This document shows positions 8,287 to 15,857 of a stretch of 42,728 nt of DNA, piece by piece. Position numbers and translations under genes: made by a program. The notes beneath the pieces were generated by a model. The model made no database searches. It was not told the DNA's origin and was given only the letters and a program-made list of their open reading frames with translations. The stretch covers positions 1 through 42,728 of the forward strand of contig CACYQT010000026.1 of assembly GCA_902776645.1 (NCBI GenBank), written 5' to 3'. Numbering within the stretch: the first letter of the stretch is position 1; every line of letters begins with the position of its first letter. Origin of the DNA: an uncultured bacterium (GTDB lineage: Bacteria > Verrucomicrobiota > Lentisphaeria > Oligosphaerales > Oligosphaeraceae).

Positions 8287-8298
8287 CGGAGGAACGGA

Positions 8299-8565
8299 AT
8301 GGAATTCAATGTGGATCAATTGACCTTCCCGCTGAGATGGCACGGCCGTCTCGTCATGAAGGCGGGCATGGGGAGCATGGAGGAATCCGTGGCCCGCATA
8401 TTCCAGTCGCTTGGCGTGACGGAAGGGGAGGTCGCATATGCGAACAAGAGTTCGAACGGCACGTATGAGACATGGCGGCTGAGCGGCATGGTCCATGATC
8501 TGGCGATGCTGCGCGCGTTGTTCACGGCTTTGGAGGCCCTGCCGTGCGTAAGGATGTTGATTTAA
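8299..8565 (+). CDS. YbeD/DUF493 family protein
   Basis: An 88-residue protein matching Escherichia coli YbeD (87 residues) end to end by pattern: the N-terminal LTFPLRW, the middle KSSNGTYETW (compare PSSKGNYHSV) and the C-terminal ALPCVRMLI (compare KIDIVRMVL). The fold is a small ferredoxin-like domain; the biochemical role is not established. ACGGAGGAACGGA just before the ATG gives a good ribosome site. The gene starts 12 bp after the epimerase stop and its 3' end overlaps the next gene by 22 bp, so it belongs to the same transcript. Confidence 0.85.
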   Translation: MEFNVDQLTFPLRWHGRLVMKAGMGSMEESVARIFQSLGVTEGEVAYANKSSNGTYETWRLSGMVHDLAMLRALFTALEALPCVRMLI

Positions 8566-9194
8566 AGTATTATACAGTAGTCAGTTGCTTCATGTTGGTC
8601 TTGGAAGATAGCGTCCAGTTTGAACTGACCGTCAAGAACTCGCGTTTTTTGGCGGAGGCGTTTGTCGTCGCCAACGCGGAAGCGGCGCGGGAGAAGCTGC
8701 GCAATCAGAAGGAGCGTTTCAGTGACGCGAGCCATGTCGTCCATGCGTTCATCGTCGGTCCGGAAGGGAATGTGATGGGATGTTCGGATGACGGCGAGCC
8801 GTCTGGAACGTCCGGCCGTCCTGTTCTGGAGGTTTTGAAAGGGAGCGGCGTGACGAATGTGATTCTGACGGTGACGCGATGGTTCGGCGGAACGAAGCTC
8901 GGCACGGGCGGCCTTGTGAAGGCCTATACGGAGAGCGCGCAAGGCGTCGTGGCGCAGATGAAGACGCATGAGCTGGTCGCCATGTCCCGTTTTGAGACAG
9001 TCGTCCCGTACGGCTTGTACGAGCAGGTGAAAAAGCTGCTGGCGGCGCATGGCGCGGAAGTCCAGTCGGAATCGTTCGGCGAAGGCGTTTCGCTGTCGGG
9101 CCGTCTCCGCGAATCGGAGACGGCGCCGTTGGCCGTTCAGCTCCGTGACTTGTCCCGCGGCAAAGTCGAACTGCTGACGGAGGCGGAGGGATGA
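8544..9194 (+). CDS. YigZ/IMPACT (UPF0029) family protein
   Basis: A 216-residue protein with the signature DDGEPSGTSGRPVLEVLKGS followed by RWFGGTKLGTGGLVKAY, the hallmark of the YigZ/IMPACT N-terminal domain, and a C-terminal ferredoxin-like domain (about the last 70 residues). Eukaryotic IMPACT acts on Gcn2-linked translation control; the bacterial role is not settled. Two starts are possible: GTG at 8544, with GGAGG 7 bp upstream but inside the preceding gene, or ATG at 8592 (MLVLEDSVQFEL), which lacks a ribosome site but gives the more usual family length (200 residues). The GTG is used here. The stop overlaps the next gene by four bases. Confidence 0.9.
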   Translation: MRKDVDLKYYTVVSCFMLVLEDSVQFELTVKNSRFLAEAFVVANAEAAREKLRNQKERFSDASHVVHAFIVGPEGNVMGCSDDGEPSGTSGRPVLEVLKGSGVTNVILTVTRWFGGTKLGTGGLVKAYTESAQGVVAQMKTHELVAMSRFETVVPYGLYEQVKKLLAAHGAEVQSESFGEGVSLSGRLRESETAPLAVQLRDLSRGKVELLTEAEG

Positions 9195-9946
9195 CGATGA
9201 CGGAAAAACTGCCTGCCCCTTTGGTGTTGATCGCGGATTCCCATGTCCAGCCCGCGACGGAACGTGAAGACGAATTTTTCCAGATGCTCGACTGCATCTC
9301 GTCCACCGATTGCGACGTCTTCTTTCTTGGCGACAATCTGGACTTGTGGATCGCCTCCGGAGACCGCTACGAGGCGGATGCGCATCGCCGTTTTCTCGCG
9401 TGGTGCGAACATGAAAAGGCACGCCGCCGCGTCCTGATGGTGGAGGGCAACCATGAGTTCTATTTGAAACGCCATCATGACGGCTGTTTCACGGCATGCA
9501 GCGAAACATTCTACAAAAGCGACGGCATCCTTTTCCTGCATGGAGACGTCGCCCAGAAGAGATTCGGCTTCCACCGTTGCTTCAGGGCGTTCGCCAAGAA
9601 CGCCTTCGGCGACTGGGTGATGGGCTGGCTGCCGTTCGGCCCTGCGTTCGCAGGCATCATGAAACGTTTTCTCAGCAGCGGCGGGCTGCCGAATTTCGAG
9701 AAACTGAAGAAGCCGTTGCGCTACGCCGAATGGCGGGTGGCGGGCTTTTGCCGCAAGTTCGGAGTGTCGCATGTCATCATGGGGCATTTCCATCATCCTG
9801 TGCACAGGGAGCTTGACGACGGCCGGATCATGGACATCATTCCCGCGTGGAAAACCGCCGGCAATATCGGCCTGTTGACGGTGGATGGAAAGCTTGAAAT
9901 CCTTCCATGGAAGGATTTCAGAGCGAAAATGGAACGTAAGGGCTGA
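9191..9946 (+). CDS. Calcineurin-like metallophosphoesterase, LpxH-like
   Basis: A 251-residue metallophosphoesterase with the complete two-metal motif set: ADSH (about residue 16), FLGDNLDLW, VEGNHEFY, FLHGD and the C-terminal MGHFHHP. The GDNLDLW form and the size resemble LpxH, which hydrolyses UDP-2,3-diacylglucosamine to lipid X on the cytosolic face of the inner membrane in lipid A synthesis. The Cys/Arg-rich middle (FHRCFRAFAKNAFGDWVMGW) fits the membrane-associating insertion of that family. Start ATGACGATG overlaps the previous stop (ATGA), implying translational coupling. No other lpx gene is here, so LpxH is the best but not the only reading; a related UDP-diacylglucosamine-like phosphoesterase is possible. 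Confidence 0.82.
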   Translation: MTMTEKLPAPLVLIADSHVQPATEREDEFFQMLDCISSTDCDVFFLGDNLDLWIASGDRYEADAHRRFLAWCEHEKARRRVLMVEGNHEFYLKRHHDGCFTACSETFYKSDGILFLHGDVAQKRFGFHRCFRAFAKNAFGDWVMGWLPFGPAFAGIMKRFLSSGGLPNFEKLKKPLRYAEWRVAGFCRKFGVSHVIMGHFHHPVHRELDDGRIMDIIPAWKTAGNIGLLTVDGKLEILPWKDFRAKMERKG

Positions 9947-9973
9947 TTCGCCGCATGGCGGAGTTTGGACGAT

Positions 9974-11188
9974 ATGGGCGCGAAGAAGAGCAACAACAGA
10001 TTTGAAAAACGGCTGATGGAGCATTTGGACCGACTTGATCCGAATATGCTGCAAGGCCATTTGCAGGGGCTGATCCAGGAGAAGGGCTTTCTGGAGGATG
10101 TGTTCAACACCATCCACGAGGCCGTCATCGTCGTCGATGAGAGCCTGGACATTTTCTATTTCAACCGTGCGTCGGAGACGCTTCTGGGGCTGAATGAATC
10201 GGCCAGTGGCGAATATATCGGAAAGTATCTGAAGCAGCTGAACTGGGTGGATTTGCTGAAGGGCGGCGAAAACGGCGGCCGCTGGTGGGGCGTCTCCCGT
10301 CGTGAGATGGAAGTCTTCTATCCGGAGCATCGCTATCTTGATTTCACGATCATGCCTGTGACGGAGGGCGGCGGAGCCGCCCGGAAGGGCCGCCAGCCAT
10401 ACGCGACGTTGATTTTCAACGACAACACGGAGACGATGCAGGCCAACGAGCGGCAGGTGGAGACGCAGAAGGTGAAGGCCATCACGCAGCTGGCGGCCGG
10501 CGTGGCCCATGAACTGGGCAATCCGCTGAACAGCCTAGGCATCCATCTGCAGCTGCTGAAACGCTCCTTGCGGAAACTTCCCGACGGCGAGTTGCAGGAG
10601 AATGCGTTGAAGCATATCGATGTGGCGGTGCAGGAAGTCGGACGGTTGGATTGCATCGTCAAGAACTTCCTGGAGGCCGTCCGCCCGAAGCCGCCGAAGA
10701 TGGAGCCTCTTGATCTGGAGAAACTTCTGAAAGACGCATTGGAATTCATGCGGACGGAGATCGAAAACAAGAAGATCGCCGTCGAAGCACGGGTTCCCGT
10801 CGGCATTCCCATGCTTCTGGGCGATGCCGGCCAGCTGACGCAGGCCGCCTACAATCTGATCAAGAATGCCATCCAGGCCATGTCGGAAGGCGGCCGTCTG
10901 ACGATTGACGTGGAGGCCGACGATGTCCATGTCCATGTGCGTTTCGCGGATACGGGGCCCGGCATCGACGAAGTCGCCCTCCAACGGCTGATGGAGCCGT
11001 ATTTCACGACGAAATCAAGCGGGACGGGCCTCGGCCTGCTCATCGTCGACCGGATCGTGCGCGCCCATGGCGGCGAACTGACGATTGAAAGCCGTCCGGG
11101 CGAAGGCGCCGCGTTTACGATCAGCCTGCCGCGCCATGCACGTATGGTGCGGCAGCTTGAGGCCGGCAAGCCGGCCGAAAAGGAATAG
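9974..11188 (+). CDS. Soluble PAS-sensor histidine kinase, NtrB-like
   Basis: A 404-residue kinase with no membrane segment. A short N-terminal helix is followed by a PAS domain (about 35-145; DVFNTIHEAVIVVDE, IFYFNRASETLLG), a HisKA helix pair with phospho-acceptor His179 in AAGVAHELGNPLNSL, and a HATPase domain with N box NLIKNAIQA, G1 DTGPGI, F box PYFTTK and G2 GTGLGL. The layout matches NtrB/AtoS-type kinases that phosphorylate sigma-54 activators, and the next gene encodes exactly such a protein 24 bp downstream. The ATG at 9974 is used; a TTG at 9965 sits too close to the GGAG. The PAS ligand is unknown; a cytosolic or phosphorelay signal is implied by the absence of transmembrane helices. 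Confidence 0.93.
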   Translation: MGAKKSNNRFEKRLMEHLDRLDPNMLQGHLQGLIQEKGFLEDVFNTIHEAVIVVDESLDIFYFNRASETLLGLNESASGEYIGKYLKQLNWVDLLKGGENGGRWWGVSRREMEVFYPEHRYLDFTIMPVTEGGGAARKGRQPYATLIFNDNTETMQANERQVETQKVKAITQLAAGVAHELGNPLNSLGIHLQLLKRSLRKLPDGELQENALKHIDVAVQEVGRLDCIVKNFLEAVRPKPPKMEPLDLEKLLKDALEFMRTEIENKKIAVEARVPVGIPMLLGDAGQLTQAAYNLIKNAIQAMSEGGRLTIDVEADDVHVHVRFADTGPGIDEVALQRLMEPYFTTKSSGTGLGLLIVDRIVRAHGGELTIESRPGEGAAFTISLPRHARMVRQLEAGKPAEKE

Positions 11189-11212
11189 GGGAAGACTGTG
11201 GGAGAAAAGACG

Positions 11213-12622
11213 ATGAAACCGAAGATCTTGGTGATAGACGATGAAAAGAACACCCGCGACGGGCTGCGGGAGGCTCTGGCGGACGATTATGACGTCCTGC
11301 TGGCGGAGGACGGCGTCAAGGGGCTCGCGTTGTTGGACGCGAATCCGGATGTCTGCATCGCCTTGACGGATCTGCGCATGCCCGGCATGGACGGCATGGA
11401 CTTCATCCGTACCGTCACGGCGCGTAAAAACGCGCCGCTGATCATCATGCTGACGGCGTACGGCTCCGTCCAGACCGCCGTGGAGGCGTTGAAGGTCGGC
11501 GCGTATGATTATCTGTCCAAGCCTGTGGATTTGGACAATTTGGAGATGATGCTCGAACGCGGCATGAAAGTCCTTCGCGATCGCGCGGAGAAGAACGGCG
11601 CGGCCCATGAGGGCGGCGCCGTGAACATCATCGGCTCATCCGCCGCGATGACCGCCGTGCTGGATTCCATCCGGCAGGTGGCCGCCACGAAAGCCACTGT
11701 TCTCGTGACCGGCGAAAGCGGCACGGGAAAGGAACTGGTGGCGCAGGCCATCCACAAGCTGAGCCCGCGCGCCAACAAGCCGTTCCGCCCCGTCCATTGC
11801 GCGGCGTTGAGCGAGAATCTGCTCGAATCGGAGCTTTTCGGCCATGAGAAAGGCGCGTTCACGGGCGCGAACGAACGTGTCGCGGGCCGTTTTGAAATGG
11901 CCGACGGCGGAACGCTGTTTCTGGACGAAATCGGTGAAATCAGCCTCTCCGTGCAGGTGAAGCTGCTGCGCGTTCTGGAGACGCGCCAGTTCGAACGTGT
12001 CGGCGGAAGCGAGACGTTGACGGTCGATGTCCGCGTCGTGGCGGCGACCAACCGCGACCTGCGGGCGATGGTGGAGCAGGGGACTTTCCGCGAAGATCTG
12101 TTCTACCGCCTGAACGTCGTGAACATCCGCATCCCGCCGCTTCGCGAACGTCGTGAGGACATTCCGGAGATTCTGGATTTCTATCTGAAGAAAAGCGCGG
12201 CGGACAACGGAAAGGACGTGGCCGACATCAGTCCGGAGGCGTTGGGCGTGCTCATGGCCTACGATTGGCCGGGCAACGTGCGTGAATTGCGCAACTGCGT
12301 CGAGCGGATGGTCGTTTTCGCACGCGGCGCGACGCTGACGATGACGGATGTTCCGGCGGACATCCGCAGCGCGGTCGGCGAGCAGTTCGAGGCGAAGGCC
12401 ATGCCGCCGAAGACGACCGGGGCGGCTCCGGCGGAACCGCCAACGGCTATCGGCCTGAATGTGAAGGAGAATGAGAAAAGCCTTATCATCAAGGCTTTGG
12501 AGGAATGCGGCGGCAACCGCTCGCAGGCCGCCTTGAAGCTGAACATCAGTCGTCGAACGCTGTATCGCAAGCTGCACGAATACGGCTTGGCGAAAGACGA
12601 CGGCGGCGACGCGCAGGGGTGA
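11213..12622 (+). CDS. Sigma-54-dependent response regulator, NtrC family
   Basis: A 469-residue three-domain activator: receiver domain (1-120) with acidic residues Asp9, Asp10 and phospho-acceptor Asp53 in TDLRMPG; AAA+ domain (about 137-365) with Walker A GESGTGKE (167-174), the sigma-54 contact loop GAFTGA (214-219), Walker B GGTLFLDEIGE and the arginine-finger region FREDLFYRLNV; and a Fis-type helix-turn-helix (about 425-462; NRSQAALKLNISRRTLYRKL). It couples ATP hydrolysis to opening of sigma-54 promoters. The start MKPKILVIDDE at 11213 follows GGGAGAA; GTG at 11198 is an alternative. It is paired with the kinase just upstream. A near-perfect sigma-54 promoter before the giant gene at 28465 is a possible target, but that link is not shown by sequence. 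Confidence 0.96.
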   Translation: MKPKILVIDDEKNTRDGLREALADDYDVLLAEDGVKGLALLDANPDVCIALTDLRMPGMDGMDFIRTVTARKNAPLIIMLTAYGSVQTAVEALKVGAYDYLSKPVDLDNLEMMLERGMKVLRDRAEKNGAAHEGGAVNIIGSSAAMTAVLDSIRQVAATKATVLVTGESGTGKELVAQAIHKLSPRANKPFRPVHCAALSENLLESELFGHEKGAFTGANERVAGRFEMADGGTLFLDEIGEISLSVQVKLLRVLETRQFERVGGSETLTVDVRVVAATNRDLRAMVEQGTFREDLFYRLNVVNIRIPPLRERREDIPEILDFYLKKSAADNGKDVADISPEALGVLMAYDWPGNVRELRNCVERMVVFARGATLTMTDVPADIRSAVGEQFEAKAMPPKTTGAAPAEPPTAIGLNVKENEKSLIIKALEECGGNRSQAALKLNISRRTLYRKLHEYGLAKDDGGDAQG

Positions 12623-12643
12623 AACGCAGGACAGGAGACATCC

Positions 12644-12898
12644 ATGGAAGACAAACTGCCAACTCCGGAAGAACTCGGCGAACGCCTGAAGAAAGGCGAG
12701 ATCACGGAAGCCGAAGCCATTGAAATCATGTCTGAACGCGCACGTCGCGAAGCATTTGCGAATCTCTTCAATCCCAATGCGAAACTTGGCGAAGAGCAGA
12801 AGAAGCCGCAGGAAACGCCAAAGAAGCAGGTGAAACAGGCGGTCGTTCTTGTTGTCGTCATTATAATAATTATTGTAATAGCATGTCTGTTGCATTGA
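12644..12898 (+). CDS. Small tail-anchored membrane protein
   Basis: An 84-residue protein that I cannot assign to a named family. The N-terminal two thirds are charged and helical, with the stretch GERLKKGEITEAEAIEIM, which resembles the short SHOCT-type helix hairpin. The last 19 residues are a pure Val/Ile/Leu helix ending in ACLLH at the stop, so the protein is probably C-tail-anchored with its head in the cytosol. ACAGGAGACATCC before the ATG is a strong ribosome site. It lies between the sigma-54 activator (21 bp upstream) and the glycosidase (35 bp downstream). A regulatory or adaptor role is guesswork. Confidence 0.75.
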   Translation: MEDKLPTPEELGERLKKGEITEAEAIEIMSERARREAFANLFNPNAKLGEEQKKPQETPKKQVKQAVVLVVVIIIIIVIACLLH

Positions 12899-12933
12899 CC
12901 ATAAAGCATCCAAATCCAAAGGAGAAGAAAAAC

Positions 12934-14712
12934 ATGTCTATCCCGCGTCCCGAATACCCCCGCCCGCAGTTTGAACGGCTGGACTGGATCAACTTGAACG
13001 GTGAATGGACGTATGAGTTTGATTTCGGCCTGTCCGGCCGCGAACGCGGCCTGCAGAAAAGCACGGGCTTCGACGGCAAGATCAACGTCCCGTTCTGCCC
13101 GGAGAGCAAGCTGTCCGGCGTGGAGCACAAGGATTTCATTTTGGCGATGTTCTACCATCGCAAGATCACGGTTCCCGCAGAGTGGGCCGGCCGTCTCGCC
13201 ATCCTGCACTTCGGCGCGGCGGACTACGAATGCGAGGCGTACGTCAACGGCAAGTCCGTCGGCATCCACTACGGCGGTTCATCGTCGTTCGAGTTCGACA
13301 TCACGTCGTTCGTGGAGTTCGGCAAGGAGGCCGATCTGGTCGTCCGCATCTTCGACGATACGCGCAGCGGCACGCAGGCGAAGGGCAAGCAATGCAGCGG
13401 CTACAAGTCCGTCGGCTGCAGCTATACGCGTGTGACGGGCATCTGGCAGACCGTCTGGCTGGAGGCCGTCGATCCGCAGGGCTTGCTCAACTGCCGCATC
13501 ATTCCTGATTTGGACAACGGCGCCTTCACGTTCATTCCGAAATTCTACAACGACCAGAACGGCAAGACGCTGACGGTGAAAGTCGTCGCCGACGGCAAAT
13601 CCGTCGGCGAGGAGACCGTCGCCGCCTTGACGGGCGTTCCCGTGACGGTGAAATTGGACGATGTCCGCCCATGGTCGCCGCAGGATCCGTTCCTCTATGA
13701 CGTGGCCTACGCCGTGAAAGACAAAAACGGCGATGTCGTCGATATGGTGAACGCCTACGCGGGCCTCCGCAAGATCCACATCGAAGGCGACAAGATCTAT
13801 CTGAACAACAAGCCGATATTCCTCCGTCTCGTGCTCGATCAGGGCTTCTATCCGGACGGCATCTGGACGGCGCCTTCCGACGAGGCGCTCAAGCATGACA
13901 TCGAACTGTCCATGGCCGCCGGATTCAACGGCGCGCGCCTCCATCAGAAGGTTTTTGAAGAGCGTTTCCACTACTGGGCGGACAAGCTCGGCTACCTGAC
14001 GTGGGGCGAATCCGCCTCATGGGGCATCACCGCCTTCAGCCGCGCCTCCAACCGTTATTATGCTCCTGAAGTCTGGGAGTCCTTCGCGAATTTCATGGCC
14101 GAATGGAAGGAAGTCGTCGAACGCGACGCGAGCCATCCGTCCATCATCGCCTGGACGCCGTCCAACGAAACGTGGCCCGGAGACGATCTCGCCCTCCATC
14201 AGCGTTTCATGACGGAGATGTACGACGCGACGAAGCTGCTTGATCCGACCCGCCCCTGCAACGAGGCCAGCGGCTACCACCATGCGAAGACCGACTTGTG
14301 GACGGTCCACATCTATCGCTCGAACGTCGAAGACATGAAGAAGGCCCTCGAGCCCGAAGACGGCGGCATCCCGTTCACGCATCATCGCGAATGGGAGAAG
14401 GGCCATCACGGCCAGCCGTACATCAACGACGAGTTCGGCGGCTTCATGTTCATCCCGCCGGAACGCGCGAAATTCGCGGACAACACATGGGGCTACTACG
14501 GCATGGATCTGAAGAGCGAAGACGAATTGTGCGCACGGATCGAACCGCTGGTCGACTACATGATTTCGCTGCCCGGCCTCTCCGGCTACTGCTACACGCA
14601 GCTGACGGACGTCGAACAGGAGCAGAACGGCGTCTACAACTACGACCGCACGCCGAAGGTCACGCCCGGAAAGCTCGCGAAGATTTTCGGAAAAGACCCC
14701 TATAATAAATAA
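12934..14712 (+). CDS. Glycoside hydrolase family 2 (beta-galactosidase/beta-glucuronidase-like)
   Basis: A 592-residue GH2 enzyme: sugar-binding jelly-roll (about 10-190; NLNGEWTYEFDFG, HFGAADYECEAYVNG), immunoglobulin-like sandwich (about 190-285) and TIM barrel (about 285-590). The acid/base is Glu412 in WTPSNETWPG and the nucleophile is Glu500 in YINDEFGG, matching the two Glu of retaining GH2 enzymes. The ATG at 12934 follows AAAGGAGA; the 17-residue extension to 12883 overlaps the previous gene and is not used. No signal peptide is visible, so it acts in the cytosol on imported oligosaccharides or glycosides. Substrate cannot be read from sequence. It is the last gene before a strong hairpin terminator. 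Confidence 0.93.
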   Translation: MSIPRPEYPRPQFERLDWINLNGEWTYEFDFGLSGRERGLQKSTGFDGKINVPFCPESKLSGVEHKDFILAMFYHRKITVPAEWAGRLAILHFGAADYECEAYVNGKSVGIHYGGSSSFEFDITSFVEFGKEADLVVRIFDDTRSGTQAKGKQCSGYKSVGCSYTRVTGIWQTVWLEAVDPQGLLNCRIIPDLDNGAFTFIPKFYNDQNGKTLTVKVVADGKSVGEETVAALTGVPVTVKLDDVRPWSPQDPFLYDVAYAVKDKNGDVVDMVNAYAGLRKIHIEGDKIYLNNKPIFLRLVLDQGFYPDGIWTAPSDEALKHDIELSMAAGFNGARLHQKVFEERFHYWADKLGYLTWGESASWGITAFSRASNRYYAPEVWESFANFMAEWKEVVERDASHPSIIAWTPSNETWPGDDLALHQRFMTEMYDATKLLDPTRPCNEASGYHHAKTDLWTVHIYRSNVEDMKKALEPEDGGIPFTHHREWEKGHHGQPYINDEFGGFMFIPPERAKFADNTWGYYGMDLKSEDELCARIEPLVDYMISLPGLSGYCYTQLTDVEQEQNGVYNYDRTPKVTPGKLAKIFGKDPYNK

Positions 14713-14720
14713 TAAGGTAT

Positions 14721-14753
14721 AATGCGGACGAGACGGTGCGTCTCGTCCGCATT
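14721..14753 (+). terminator. Strong intrinsic terminator after the GH2 gene
   Basis: AATGCGGACGAGACG (14721-14735) pairs perfectly with CGTCTCGTCCGCATT (14739-14753) over 15 bp with a GTG loop, followed by TTGTATTTG. It begins 8 bp past the glycosidase stop and closes the long gene run. The AT ends of the stem also give a T-rich side on the minus strand. Confidence 0.92.
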
Positions 14754-14820
14754 TGTATTTGCGTCCTGCGTTCCGCGTCGTTTTGTTTGGCGCGGAAAGG
14801 ACAAAAATCGGCGGGATGAT

Positions 14821-14849
14821 TTGCCGAAAGCCGTTTGGTGTGCTATGTT
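14821..14849 (+). promoter_or_regulatory. Candidate promoter of rpmH
   Basis: TTGCCG (14821-14826) and TATGTT (14844-14849) are separated by 17 bp, 56 bp before the rpmH start, in the 152-bp gap after the terminator of the GH2 gene. Confidence 0.45.
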
Positions 14850-14905
14850 ATAAGACTATTGTTTTCATCACATCATATCACCCGCCTAGTATAAGGAAAA
14901 AGACC

Positions 14906-15046
14906 ATGGCACAGAAACGCACATATCAGCCGCATGTCCTTCATCGTAAACGCAAGCTGGGATTCCGCGCCCGCATGGCGACTCGCAATGGCCGCAAGGT
15001 TCTTGCCAACCGCCGTCGCATCGGCCGCAAGAGACTGGCCGCCTGA
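14906..15046 (+). CDS. rpmH: 50S ribosomal protein bL34
   Basis: A 46-residue, very basic protein with the bL34 signature KRTYQP at the start, then [15 protein letters not shown] and [11 protein letters not shown]. Two extra residues before KRTYQP and a short insertion HVLHRKRK are ordinary variation. The ATG follows AAGGAAAAA. It stands first in the conserved rpmH-rnpA-yidD-yidC-khpB block. In many bacteria dnaA and the replication origin lie just upstream; here a glycosidase gene is there instead, so the block is detached from dnaA. Confidence 0.98.
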   Translation: MAQKRTYQPHVLHRKRKLGFRARMATRNGRKVLANRRRIGRKRLAA

Positions 15047-15064
15047 TGATGATATTGTCCGGCA

Positions 15065-15094
15065 ATGGGCAATCTTGACGACAAGGTTGCCCAT
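15065..15094 (+). other. RNA hairpin between rpmH and rnpA
   Basis: ATGGGCAATCTTG (15065-15077) pairs with CAAGGTTGCCCAT (15082-15094) around an ACGA loop, 13 bp with a single U-G pair. No T run follows. It starts 18 bp after rpmH and may act as an attenuator, a processing site or a 3' stabiliser that keeps the ribosomal protein in excess over RNase P protein. The ATG at 15065 lies inside its 5' arm, which speaks against that ATG as the rnpA start. Confidence 0.5.
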
Positions 15095-15115
15095 GCAGTT
15101 AACATGAGCAGTCCA

Positions 15116-15529
15116 ATGGCCGAAAATAGCAATCAGACAGGCATGGCTTTCGGGCGTGACGCTAGATTGCGCAATCGCTGGCAGTTGGACGAGATGCGGG
15201 CCTCCGGTCGCAAAATGGCCGGGAGGACTTGTGTCCTCATCATCTATAAAACGCCGCCTGACGGTATGCGCAGGGCGGCGTTTTTGATTTCACGGCGGTA
15301 CAGCCTCAAGGCGGTTGAACGCAACCGCGCCCGCCGGCTCTTCCGGGAGGCTTTCCGCCAGATCTACGACTGGCTGCCGCCGGTCTGGCTGATTCTCGTT
15401 CCGCGCCAGCGGATGAAAAATGCGAAACTGGACGATGTCATGGAAGACATCCGCCAGCTTGGCGACAAGCTGAACCTGTTTGACTTCCCGGACGGTGGGA
15501 AGCCCTGCGAACCGTCGGCCACTCCATGA
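15116..15529 (+). CDS. rnpA: Ribonuclease P protein component
   Basis: The small basic protein that helps the RNase P RNA process tRNA precursors. The family core is clear: [22 protein letters not shown], then [29 protein letters not shown], the RNR-type signature, and WLILVPR near the C-terminus. About 137 residues from the ATG at 15116. Starts at 15065, 15104 and 15143 are also in frame and none has a strong ribosome site; 15065 is inside a hairpin, and 15143 would begin just before FGRDARL. It overlaps yidD by four bases (ATGA). Confidence 0.93.
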   Translation: MAENSNQTGMAFGRDARLRNRWQLDEMRASGRKMAGRTCVLIIYKTPPDGMRRAAFLISRRYSLKAVERNRARRLFREAFRQIYDWLPPVWLILVPRQRMKNAKLDDVMEDIRQLGDKLNLFDFPDGGKPCEPSATP

Positions 15530-15771
15530 AGCCGTGCGAATGGCCGCGGAAGGCGGCTGTCGCCGCCATCCGTTTCTACCAGCTGGTGCTTTCCCCCTTG
15601 AAGGGGCCATGCTGCCGCTTTACGCCGACCTGTTCGGAATACGGCCGCGTGGCGATCGAACGGTTCGGAATCTGGAAGGGGGGCTGGCTGGCCTTGCGCC
15701 GCATCGCCAGATGCCATCCGTTCTACAAAGGCGAACTGTACGATCCTGTTCCTGAACGGGACGAAAGGTAG
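15526..15771 (+). CDS. yidD: Membrane protein insertion efficiency factor YidD
   Basis: An 81-residue protein with the YidD signature [23 protein letters not shown] and the C-terminal [16 protein letters not shown]. It carries the three conserved Cys of the CCRFTPTC motif and an amphipathic N-terminal helix for inner-membrane association. YidD assists YidC-dependent insertion of membrane proteins. The start overlaps the rnpA stop by ATGA and yidC follows 86 bp downstream. That gap contains a 6-bp hairpin (AGGCCG TTT CGGCCT) and a duplicated GCGAGGCCGTT. Confidence 0.97.
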   Translation: MKPCEWPRKAAVAAIRFYQLVLSPLKGPCCRFTPTCSEYGRVAIERFGIWKGGWLALRRIARCHPFYKGELYDPVPERDER

Positions 15772-15857
15772 CGAGGCCGTTTCGGCCTTGAAGGACTGAC
15801 CGCCTAAAAGGTGGCGAGGCCGTTCTTTGTTGCCTATATTTTTAATAAGGAAATAAC

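Noticed and set aside
14754..14905. Possible replication origin next to rpmH
   Set aside because: No DnaA boxes (TTATCCACA type), no AT-rich unwinding element and no dnaA gene were found.
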